This document shows, piece by piece, positions 52,069 through 58,838 of a stretch of 64,000 bases of DNA. The stretch lies in contig CAWGWC010000014.1 in the NCBI GenBank assembly GCA_963826165.1, forward strand, positions 1-64,000, written 5' to 3'. Position 1 is the first letter of the stretch. Each line of letters starts with the position of its first letter. The DNA comes from JACVRW01 sp963826165 (GTDB lineage: Bacteria; Actinomycetota; Thermoleophilia; Solirubrobacterales; Thermoleophilaceae). The notes under the pieces are model-generated. The model saw nothing but the letters and a program-made list of their open reading frames with translations. It searched no databases and had not been told where the DNA came from. The position numbers were made by a program, and so were the translations under genes.

Positions 52069-52102
52069 CGCCGGCTGCGTGGGCGGCCCGTACGGTCGGC
52101 CC
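52038..52102 (+). promoter_or_regulatory. Promoter/operator of the DHFR-like operon (twin of 48251-48311)
   Basis: Identical 12-mers GCTCCCTGACGC (52060-52071) and TACGGTCGGCCC (52091-52102), 19 nt apart, precede the ATG at 52104. Two direct repeats GATCAGGGAG (52038-52047, 52051-52060; 13-bp period) lie upstream, and CAGGGAGCTCCCTG (52054-52067) is a perfect palindrome. All of this overlaps the end of the regulator gene. Confidence 0.65.
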
Positions 52103-52103
52103 C

Positions 52104-52733
52104 ATGCGCAAACTGATCACAGGCACATTCCTGACCCTCGACGGCGTGATGCAGGCCCCAGGCGGCCCTGAGGAGGACCCGTCCGGAGGCTTCGAGCACG
52201 GCGGCTGGTCGGTCAACTACTGGGACGGAGTGATGGAGGAGGCCATGGGCGAGTCGCTCTCGAGCCCCTTCGAGCTCCTGCTCGGCCGCAAGACCTACGA
52301 GATCATGGCCGCCCACTGGCCATACGCCGACGAACCCGTGGCGGACATCTTCAACGACGCGGTAAAGCACGTCGCGTCGACCACGCTCGACGCGGTCGAG
52401 TGGAGCAACTCGAAGCTGATCGAGGGTGACCTCGGTACGGCCATCCGGCGGCTCAAGGAGGAGGGCGGACCCGAGCTCCAGGTGCACGGCAGCGCCGGGC
52501 TGATCCAGTCGCTGCTGGCCGAGGATCTCATCGACGATTATCGGGTCTGGACCTTCCCGGTCGTCATCGGGACCGGCAAGCGGCTGTTCGGCGACGGAGC
52601 CGTGCCCGCGGGGCTCGAACTCGTCGATTCGAAGGTCTCCTCCACCGGCGTCGTACTCGCCACCTACCGGCGGGCGGGTGAGATCGAGCTCGGCTCGTTC
52701 GCGCTCGAGCAGCCGGCCGAGGCCACCGGATGA
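52104..52733 (+). CDS. Dihydrofolate reductase/RibD C-terminal domain family protein
   Basis: 209 residues with the RibD_C/DHFR-like NADPH-binding fold: 'LITGTFLTLDGVMQAPGG', 'LLLGRKTYEIMAAHWP', 'LQVHGSAGLIQSLLAEDL', 'FPVVIGTGKRLFGDG' and 'VVLATYRR'. Stand-alone proteins of this type are uncharacterised reductases, common in actinobacteria. First gene of a four-gene set downstream of the LuxR regulator; probably leaderless (TACGGT 7 nt before ATG). Confidence 0.88.
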   Translation: MRKLITGTFLTLDGVMQAPGGPEEDPSGGFEHGGWSVNYWDGVMEEAMGESLSSPFELLLGRKTYEIMAAHWPYADEPVADIFNDAVKHVASTTLDAVEWSNSKLIEGDLGTAIRRLKEEGGPELQVHGSAGLIQSLLAEDLIDDYRVWTFPVVIGTGKRLFGDGAVPAGLELVDSKVSSTGVVLATYRRAGEIELGSFALEQPAEATG

Positions 52734-53206
52734 GCGGCGTGCCCTACGCGGTCACGCTGGTCACCGCAGTCGGCTGCGGACTGGTGGCCGGGGTGTTCTT
52801 CGCCTTCTCCACGTTCGTGATGCCCGCGCTGAGGCGGGTGACTCCGTCGGGTGGCGTCGAGGCCATGCAGTCGATCAACCGGGTGGCGCTCACCCCGCCC
52901 TTCATGATCGCCTTGTTCGGCACCGCGCTGGCGGCGCTGGGCCTGATCGTCTGGTCGGTCGTGTCCTCAGCCGACCGGCCCACGGCCCTGATCGTGGCCG
53001 GCGGCGGGCTCTATCTCGTCGGGACGATCGGGGTGACCATCGCGGGCAACGTGCCGTTGAACGACCGGCTGGAGAGGGCCGATTCCGCGCAGGCCACCAG
53101 CGCCGGCTGGCACGACTGGGTCGGCCGCTGGAACGCCTGGAACCACGTCCGCACCGCCGCCGCGCTGGCTGCCGCCGCGCTGCTGACGGTGGCCCTGGAC
53201 GGCTAG
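52730..53206 (+). CDS. DUF1772 (anthrone oxygenase-like) membrane protein
   Basis: 158 residues with four TM segments. 'GLVAGVFFAFSTFVMPALRR', 'INRVALTPPFM', 'GNVPLNDRLE' and 'WNAWNHVRTAAALAAAALL' are DUF1772 landmarks. Fungal and bacterial relatives include anthrone oxygenases, which add oxygen without cofactors; most bacterial members are uncharacterised. ATGA overlap with the DHFR-like gene. Confidence 0.88.
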   Translation: MSGVPYAVTLVTAVGCGLVAGVFFAFSTFVMPALRRVTPSGGVEAMQSINRVALTPPFMIALFGTALAALGLIVWSVVSSADRPTALIVAGGGLYLVGTIGVTIAGNVPLNDRLERADSAQATSAGWHDWVGRWNAWNHVRTAAALAAAALLTVALDG

Positions 53207-53237
53207 ACGAACAACGCGATCGGCAAGGAGAACCGAC

Positions 53238-53825
53238 ATGGCCAGAACAGGCGATGAGCTCGTGAATCCCGTGACCGGGCTGCGGACGGTGTTCCGCCAG
53301 ACCTCGGACGACACAGGGGGCGAGCTGCTGCGGGTGGACTGGATCGCGGCGCCGGGCTGGACCACGGGGCCCGACCACGTGCACCGCCTCCAGGCCGAGC
53401 GCTTCGAGGTGATCTCGGGTGAGCTCGGCCTGCGGGTGGACGGCGTGGAGCATTTCCTCGCCAGGGGCGACGTGCTCGAGGCGCCGGCCGGCGCCTCGCA
53501 CGCGGCCTGGAACCCCGGCCAAGAGGACGACGTGCACGTGCTCGTGGACTTCCGGCCGGCCCTCCGGACCGAGATCGCCTTGGAGGCTCTCGCCGGCCTG
53601 GCCCGCGACGGCAAGACCACCAGGGCGGGCATCCCGCGCAATCCGCTCCAGGCGGCGGTCATCGTGCGCCACTACGAGGACGAGATCTTCTTCGTCCGGC
53701 CGCCCCTGAGCGTGCAGAAGCTGCTCTTCGGACCGCTGGCGGCGCTGGGCCGGATGGCGGGGTATCGCCCGGACTATCCCTATCGCCGGACCCCCGCGGA
53801 GCGCACGGTGGAGTCGACGGCGTAG
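53238..53825 (+). CDS. Cupin domain protein
   Basis: 195 residues. The cupin core is near 30-120: 'GPDHVHRLQAERFEVISGE' gives His, His (shifted) and Glu, and 'APAGASHAAWNPG' gives the motif-2 His, a plausible metal site. A C-terminal extension of about 75 residues contains a hydrophobic segment ('LLFGPLAALGRMAGY') that may contact the membrane. AAGGAG lies 5 nt before the ATG. Same strand and close spacing to its neighbours suggest an operon. Confidence 0.83.
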   Translation: MARTGDELVNPVTGLRTVFRQTSDDTGGELLRVDWIAAPGWTTGPDHVHRLQAERFEVISGELGLRVDGVEHFLARGDVLEAPAGASHAAWNPGQEDDVHVLVDFRPALRTEIALEALAGLARDGKTTRAGIPRNPLQAAVIVRHYEDEIFFVRPPLSVQKLLFGPLAALGRMAGYRPDYPYRRTPAERTVESTA

Positions 53826-54137
53826 GTGGCGATGATCGCTCGTGTCTGGAGCGGAGCGGTGCGCCGGGAGGACGGCGACGCCTACGCGGCGTGCGTCCTC
53901 GACACCGAGCTGGCGGGCTACGCCGCCGCGAGGGGCAACCGCGGAGCCTGGATGCTGCGCCGCGACCGCGACGCCCGGAGCGAGTTCATGGTCTTCACGC
54001 TCTGGGACTCGCTGGACTGCCTCGACGCCGTCGCTCCCGAGGACGACCGCTACCTGGTGGACGAGGGAGGAACCGTGGTCGTCTACGAGGCGGCTGGAGG
54101 CGCTCCGCCGCCGGCCGGCTGGAGGCGGGGATGCTGA
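53826..54137 (+). CDS. Small ABM-like (dimeric alpha/beta barrel) protein
   Basis: 103 residues. 'MIARVWSGAVRREDGDAYAA', 'GNRGAWMLRRDRDARSEFMV' and 'TLWDSLDCLDAVAPED' follow the strand-helix pattern of antibiotic biosynthesis monooxygenase-like proteins. GTG at 53826 or ATG at 53832 may be the start, immediately after the cupin stop. The last 55 bp overlap the end of the convergent MFS gene. Function unproven. Confidence 0.75.
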   Translation: MAMIARVWSGAVRREDGDAYAACVLDTELAGYAAARGNRGAWMLRRDRDARSEFMVFTLWDSLDCLDAVAPEDDRYLVDEGGTVVVYEAAGGAPPPAGWRRGC

Positions 54138-55423
54138 TCGGGGACCTCCCGCTCCCGCTCCTCCTCAACGATCACCTTGCCGCGCGTCTCGGGCAGCAGC
54201 CAGCAGCAGACGATCGCCAGCGTGCAGGCCACCACGGCCACGATCACTATCGACTCGCCCAGGCCGATCGAATCGGCCGTGATGCCGATGAAGCCGGGCC
54301 CGAGCGCGGCCAGGCCACGGCCCACGTTGTAGGCGAGGCCCTGCCCTGCGGCCCTCATGTTGGAGGGAAACAGCTCGGCCAGGAAGGAGCCGTATCCGGC
54401 CGCCTGGCCCGAGGCGAAGAAGCCGAGGAAGAAGCTCACCACGTAGGTGATGAAGCTCCCGTCGATCGGTATCGCCACGAAGGCGATGATGAAGGCGGCC
54501 GAGCCGAGGAAGTAGAAGGTGAACGCAGGTCGGCGTCCGATCGCGTCGTGGATGAAGCCGGCCAGGATGTAGCCCGCGAACGAGCCGGCGATCACCACCC
54601 AGCTGTAGGTGGCCGTCCCGACCACGGTCTGGCCGCGCTCCTCGACCAGGAAGGTCGGCAGGAACACGAACACCGAGTAGTAGGTGCCCTGTCCGCCCAC
54701 CCCGAACAGCGTCGCCAGGATTGAGGTGCGCCTGATCTCGGGGCGGAACAGCAGCGGGAACGAGATCGGTGAGCCCTGGGAGGCTCCGGTCTTGACCCGG
54801 TCGCGCGTGGTGAGCCGGATGACGAACGCCGCCGCGGCGGGCAGGATGCCGAGCAGGAACAGGTAGCGCCAGGCCTGGTCGTCGTTCAGCGCGTCGAAGA
54901 GGATCAGGTAGGCCGCCGTCGAGCAGGCCCAGCCGATGGCGTAGGTGCTCTGCAGGAAGCCCATCGTCCGGCCCCGCTGCTCGGGCTTCGCGTACTCGGC
55001 CAGGAGGGCGGCCCCCACCGCCCACTCCGCTCCGAACGTGAACCCGTGGAGGGTGCGCCACAACAGCAGCTGCTCGAGGTTCTGGGCCGTCGCGGTCAGC
55101 GCGGTGAAGACCGAGTAGCCGACGATCACGAAGGTCAGTACCCGGACGCGGCCGAAGCGGTCAGCCAGCGTTCCGCCGATCACCCCGCCGAAGGCCGAGG
55201 CCACCAGGCTGAAGGCGACCACGAAGGGCCCGTCGGACGGGGAGAGGCTGAGCGAAACCGTGATCGCCGGCAACGCGTAGGCGAACATGGTCCAGTCGAA
55301 GCCGTCGAGGCCCCAGCCGAGACCTGAGGCCACGAAGGCCCGCTTGCGCTGAACGGCCTCCTCCTCGGGCGAGATGTTCAGCTCGCCGGCATGCTCACGT
55401 TCGTCGGCCCGGTCGTCGGACAC
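54083..55423 (-). CDS. MFS transporter (metabolite:proton symporter type)
   Basis: 446 residues with 12 TM segments. Family motifs: 'GWGLDGFDWTMFAYALPAI' (TM1), 'GGTLADRFGRVRVL' (loop 2-3, RxGR type), 'LHGFTFGAEWAVGAALLAEY' (TM4) and 'FIHDAIGRRPAF' (loop 8-9). The Asp in TM1 and gating motif resemble aromatic-acid or dicarboxylate symporters. Substrate unknown. It follows the metal-binding lipoprotein gene on the same strand after 33 bp; a functional link is not evident. Confidence 0.9.
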   Translation of the reverse strand: MSDDRADEREHAGELNISPEEEAVQRKRAFVASGLGWGLDGFDWTMFAYALPAITVSLSLSPSDGPFVVAFSLVASAFGGVIGGTLADRFGRVRVLTFVIVGYSVFTALTATAQNLEQLLLWRTLHGFTFGAEWAVGAALLAEYAKPEQRGRTMGFLQSTYAIGWACSTAAYLILFDALNDDQAWRYLFLLGILPAAAAFVIRLTTRDRVKTGASQGSPISFPLLFRPEIRRTSILATLFGVGGQGTYYSVFVFLPTFLVEERGQTVVGTATYSWVVIAGSFAGYILAGFIHDAIGRRPAFTFYFLGSAAFIIAFVAIPIDGSFITYVVSFFLGFFASGQAAGYGSFLAELFPSNMRAAGQGLAYNVGRGLAALGPGFIGITADSIGLGESIVIVAVVACTLAIVCCWLLPETRGKVIVEEEREREVPDQHPRLQPAGGGAPPAAS

Positions 55424-55456
55424 GCTGACAGCCTGCCCGGGGCCCGGATCGGGTAA

Positions 55457-56392
55457 TCAGGGCCGGCAGTCGAGCTCGCCGCCGGTCATCCCGTCGACGA
55501 GAGCCGCGACGTTGGCGGCCATCGCGCCGATGTAGGTGCCCTCGACAGTGCCGGGCTCCCCGAGGGTGTCGGCCCACAGGTCGGCGCCCACCTCGGCGCC
55601 GGCCTCCCGGGACAGGGCCTGCTCGAGCCGCTCGCTCACGCCCGACTCCGGGAACACCGCCTCCACCCGTTCGTCCTCGATCTGGCCGACCAGCCTGTCC
55701 ACGTCCTTGGCTGACGGCTGCGCCTGGGTGGACAGCGAGGGGATGACCGAGCCGACGATCTCGATGTCGTAGCGGTCGGCGAGATAGGAGAAGGCGTCGT
55801 GGGTGGTCACGATCTTGCGCCTGGTCGCGGGCACGCGCTCGAAGCACGCAGCGGCCCGCGAATCGAGGCGCTCGAGCTTCTCGACGTACGCGGCGGCGTT
55901 GTCGGTGTAGGCCTTCCGGTGGCCGGGATCGGCCTCGATCAGAGCGTCGCGGATGGCCTGCACGGCGAGGATCGCGTTGCGGGGGTCCTGCCACCAGTGG
56001 GGGTCGGTCTCGGAGCCCACGTCGACGGTCTCGACCGAGCCGAGCAGGTCCACGACCTCGCCGTCGCTGCCGGAGCTCTCGATCAGGTCGTCGAGCCATG
56101 CGTCCACGTCGCCGCCCGAGCGCACGACCAGCGCGGAGCCGGCCAGCGCCGCGGCGTCGCTCGGCCGGGGCTCGTAGTCGTGCGGATCGGCGCCGCTCTC
56201 GAGGATCTTGTCGACCTCCACCAGGTCGCCTCCGACGTTGCGGGTCAGGTCGGCCACCTGGGTGGTGGTGGCCACGACGTTCAGCTTGTCGCCGTCGGAG
56301 CCGGTCTGCGAGTCGTCACCGCAGGCGGCGAGAGCCGCCAGGAGCAGGGCGGAGAGCAGCGCGAGAGTGAGGATGCGGGCGCGACCGGGCAC
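55457..56392 (-). CDS. Zinc/manganese-type ABC transporter substrate-binding lipoprotein
   Basis: 311 residues of the ZnuA/cluster A-I family. Lipobox 'LLAALAAC' near residue 24, then metal-ligand loops: 'ADPHDYEPRPSD', 'DPHWWQDP' and 'VTTHDAFSYLADRY', and a fourth acidic ligand near 'VFPESGVSE'. There is no long His-rich loop. No ABC permease or ATPase genes lie near, so it must use a transporter encoded elsewhere. A Fur/Zur-like palindrome is centred about 26 bp upstream of the ATG. Confidence 0.93.
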   Translation of the reverse strand: MPGRARILTLALLSALLLAALAACGDDSQTGSDGDKLNVVATTTQVADLTRNVGGDLVEVDKILESGADPHDYEPRPSDAAALAGSALVVRSGGDVDAWLDDLIESSGSDGEVVDLLGSVETVDVGSETDPHWWQDPRNAILAVQAIRDALIEADPGHRKAYTDNAAAYVEKLERLDSRAAACFERVPATRRKIVTTHDAFSYLADRYDIEIVGSVIPSLSTQAQPSAKDVDRLVGQIEDERVEAVFPESGVSERLEQALSREAGAEVGADLWADTLGEPGTVEGTYIGAMAANVAALVDGMTGGELDCRP

Positions 56393-56410
56393 GAGGCCGG
56401 CGGAGGATAC

Positions 56411-56425
56411 TGAGAATGATTCTCA
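56411..56425. promoter_or_regulatory. Fur/Zur-like operator
   Basis: TGAGAATGATTCTCA is a perfect 7-1-7 palindrome with the TGAxAATxATTxTCA core of Zur and Fur boxes. It lies 19 bp before the metal-binding lipoprotein gene, so zinc (or iron) repression of that gene is likely. The TGA stop of the small upstream gene falls inside the palindrome. Confidence 0.75.
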
Positions 56426-56542
56426 ACCGCGGCTGCGGCGATCGCGCACCTGGGTCACCAGCAGCCAGACGAGGAAGGCAACCACCGGAACGAAGTAGGC
56501 GATGGTGGTGAGCCAGTGGCCGGCGTGGGCGATCCAGAGCAC
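56423..56542 (-). CDS. 39-residue single-pass membrane peptide
   Basis: A GTG at 56542 opens a 39-codon frame: a short 'VLWIAHAGHWLTTIA' start, one TM segment (about 13-30, 'YFVPVVAFLVWLLV') and a basic tail (QVRDRRSRG). The amphipathic His-containing start, hydrophobic middle and positive end are protein-like, and I recall similar AHAGHW-type short proteins in actinobacteria, though I cannot verify this here. It sits directly upstream of the metal-binding lipoprotein gene, and its TGA is part of the Zur-like box. Confidence 0.55.
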   Translation of the reverse strand: MLWIAHAGHWLTTIAYFVPVVAFLVWLLVTQVRDRRSRG

Positions 56543-56548
56543 ACCCCA

Positions 56549-57385
56549 ATGGTGGCAGGCCGAGGCTTCTGCGCTAGCGTCCGCGCCCTGAATCTGACCG
56601 GCTCGACAGTGCTGTTGACCGGCGCCTCGGGCGGAATCGGGCGCTCGATCGCCGCTGCGCTGGACCGCGGCGGCGCGCGCCTGATCCTCAGCGGCCGGCG
56701 GACCGACGCGCTCGAGGAGCTGCGCTCGCAGCTGGGCGACCGGCCGGAGGTCGCCACCGCCGATCTCTCAGACGGGCCGGCTGCTTCGCGGCTGGCCGAG
56801 CGCGCCGGCCCGGTGGACGTGCTCGTGGCCAACGCGGCGCTTCCGTCGAGCGGGGCGCTCACGGACTTCACGCCCGAGCAGCTCGACCGCGCCCTCGACG
56901 TGAACCTGCGTGCCCCCATTCAGCTGTCGCGCGAGCTGGTGCCCGGGATGGTCGAGCGGGGCCGGGGTCACCTGGTGTTCATCTCCTCGCTGTCGGGCAA
57001 GGTCGCCTCCACCCGTTCCACGGTCTACTCGGCCACCAAGTTCGGCCTGCGCGGTTTTGCCTCGGGACTGCGTGAGGACCTGCACGGCACCGGTGTGGGG
57101 GTGAGCGTCGTGTTCCCGGGCTTCGTGTCCGGGGCGGGCATGTTCGCCGACGCCGGTGTGGAGCTTCCGCGCTACGTGGGCACGTGCACGCCGGAGGAGG
57201 TGGCGGCCGCGGTGGTACGCGGCGTGGAGGAGAACCGGGCCGAGCTCGACGTGGCGCCGTTCGGCATGCGCGCGGGCGTCTTTCTCTCCTCGATCGCCCC
57301 GGTCACGGCGGCGCGTCTGCAGCGCCGGCTGGGCTCCGAGCGTCTGGCCGAGGCCATGGCCGAGGGTCAGGCCGGCAAGCGCTGA
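56549..57385 (+). CDS. SDR family NAD(P)-dependent oxidoreductase
   Basis: 278 residues from the ATG at 56549. Classical SDR motifs: 'LLTGASGGIGRSIAAAL', 'NAALPSSG' (NNAG position), catalytic Ser in 'VFISSLSGKVAS' and 'YSATKFG' (YxxxK). The conserved part begins only at 'LNLTGSTVLL', so the ATG start adds about 14 residues; a CTG at 56588 giving 'MNLTGSTV' is a possible true start. Substrate unknown. Divergent from the small membrane peptide gene; ends 10 bp from the convergent gnd. Confidence 0.9.
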   Translation: MVAGRGFCASVRALNLTGSTVLLTGASGGIGRSIAAALDRGGARLILSGRRTDALEELRSQLGDRPEVATADLSDGPAASRLAERAGPVDVLVANAALPSSGALTDFTPEQLDRALDVNLRAPIQLSRELVPGMVERGRGHLVFISSLSGKVASTRSTVYSATKFGLRGFASGLREDLHGTGVGVSVVFPGFVSGAGMFADAGVELPRYVGTCTPEEVAAAVVRGVEENRAELDVAPFGMRAGVFLSSIAPVTAARLQRRLGSERLAEAMAEGQAGKR

Positions 57386-57395
57386 GCGGCGGGGC

Positions 57396-58838
57396 TCAGT
57401 CGGCCTCCACCTCGCTGCCGTCCTCGCTCCAACGCGTGTGGAAGGCACCGTCGCGGTCCACCCGGCGGTAGGTGTGGGCCCCGAACAGGTCGCGCAGGCC
57501 CTGGATCAGGCTGGCCGGGCCGCGGGCGCGGCGGTAGCCGTCGTAGTAGGCCAGCGACGAGGTGAAGGCCGGCACGGCCACGCCCAGCTCGGTGGCCCGC
57601 GCGATCACGCGGCGCCAGGGGTCCTGAGCGTTGCCGAGCGCGTCTGAGAAGGTGTCCACGAGCATCAGGTTCGGCGTCTTGGGGTCGGTCTCGTAGGCCT
57701 CGCGGATGCGATCGAGGAAGCGCGCCCTGATGATGCAGCCGCCGCGCCAGATGGTGGCCATCGAGCCGAGATCGATCCCCCATTCCTCCTGCTCGGAGGC
57801 GGCCGTCATCTGCTCGAAGCCCTGGGCGTAGGCCACGATCTTGGACGCGTAGAGCGCGTGCTGGATGTCGTCGATCAGCGAGCGATCCAAACGCTCCCCC
57901 TCACCCGGGCGCGGTCCGGCCAGCAGCTCGGAGGCGTGCACACGCTGGTCACGCAGCGCGGACAGTGAGCGGGCGAACACCGCCTCGGTGATCGCCGTGA
58001 GGGGCACCCCCAGCTCGAGTGCGTCCTGCGCAGTCCAGCGGCCAGTGCCCTTCTGCTCGGCTTCGTCGAGGATCACGTCGAGCAGCGGCTGGCCCGTGGC
58101 CTCGTCGGTCTTCGCCATTACCGTGGCCGCGATCTCGATCAGGAACGACTCGAGCTCGCCCTCGTTCCAGCCCCGGAACACCTCGGCGATCTCCGCCACC
58201 TCCAGGCCCACCCCGTGGCGAAGCAGGTCGTACGCCTCGGCGATCAGCTGGATGTCGGCGTACTCGATGCCGTTGTGGACCATCTTCACGTAGTGGCCGG
58301 CACCGTTGTCGCCGACATAGGTGCAGCAGGGCGTGCCGTCCACCTGGGCGGCGATCTGCTCGAACACCTCCTCGACCTCGCCGTACGCTTCGCGGTCCCC
58401 GCCGGGCATGATGCTCGGGCCCTTCAGCGCGCCCTCCTCGCCGCCCGACACTCCGGTGCCGAGGAAGCGCAGGCCGCGCTCGGCGATCTCGCCGCTGCGG
58501 CGTTGCGTGTCGCGGAAGTTGGAGTTGCCGCCGTCGATGATCACGTCGCCCCGCTCCATCAGCGGCACGAGTTCCTCGATCACGGCGTCGACCGGCTTGC
58601 CGGCCTTGACCATCACGATGATCGCGCGAGGCGGCGCCAGCGCCGCGACGAACTCCTCCGTCGAGCCGGTGCCAAAGAGCGGGCCCTCGTCGCCGTGCTC
58701 GTCCATGAAGCGCTCGGTCTTCGCACCCGTCCGGTTGTGCACCGCCACGGGGATGTCGTGGTGGGCGATGTTGCGCGCGAGGTTGGCGCCCATGGTGGCC
58801 AGGCCGGTGAGGCCGAGGTGTCGCTCCGTGTCGCTCAC
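57396..58838 (-). CDS. gnd: 6-phosphogluconate dehydrogenase (decarboxylating)
   Basis: 480 residues, the long dimeric form. The NADP loop is 'LTGLATMGANLARNI', followed by 'NRTGAKTERF', 'IIDGGNSNFRDT', the substrate motif 'GTGVSGGEEGALKGPSIMPG', catalytic Lys in 'GAGHYVKMVHNGIEYADIQL', and C-terminal 'LGSMATIWRGGCIIRARFL'. It converts 6-phosphogluconate to ribulose-5-phosphate and makes NADPH. ATGA overlap with the upstream 2-oxoglutarate dehydrogenase gene suggests co-translation. Confidence 0.96.
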   Translation of the reverse strand: MSDTERHLGLTGLATMGANLARNIAHHDIPVAVHNRTGAKTERFMDEHGDEGPLFGTGSTEEFVAALAPPRAIIVMVKAGKPVDAVIEELVPLMERGDVIIDGGNSNFRDTQRRSGEIAERGLRFLGTGVSGGEEGALKGPSIMPGGDREAYGEVEEVFEQIAAQVDGTPCCTYVGDNGAGHYVKMVHNGIEYADIQLIAEAYDLLRHGVGLEVAEIAEVFRGWNEGELESFLIEIAATVMAKTDEATGQPLLDVILDEAEQKGTGRWTAQDALELGVPLTAITEAVFARSLSALRDQRVHASELLAGPRPGEGERLDRSLIDDIQHALYASKIVAYAQGFEQMTAASEQEEWGIDLGSMATIWRGGCIIRARFLDRIREAYETDPKTPNLMLVDTFSDALGNAQDPWRRVIARATELGVAVPAFTSSLAYYDGYRRARGPASLIQGLRDLFGAHTYRRVDRDGAFHTRWSEDGSEVEAD

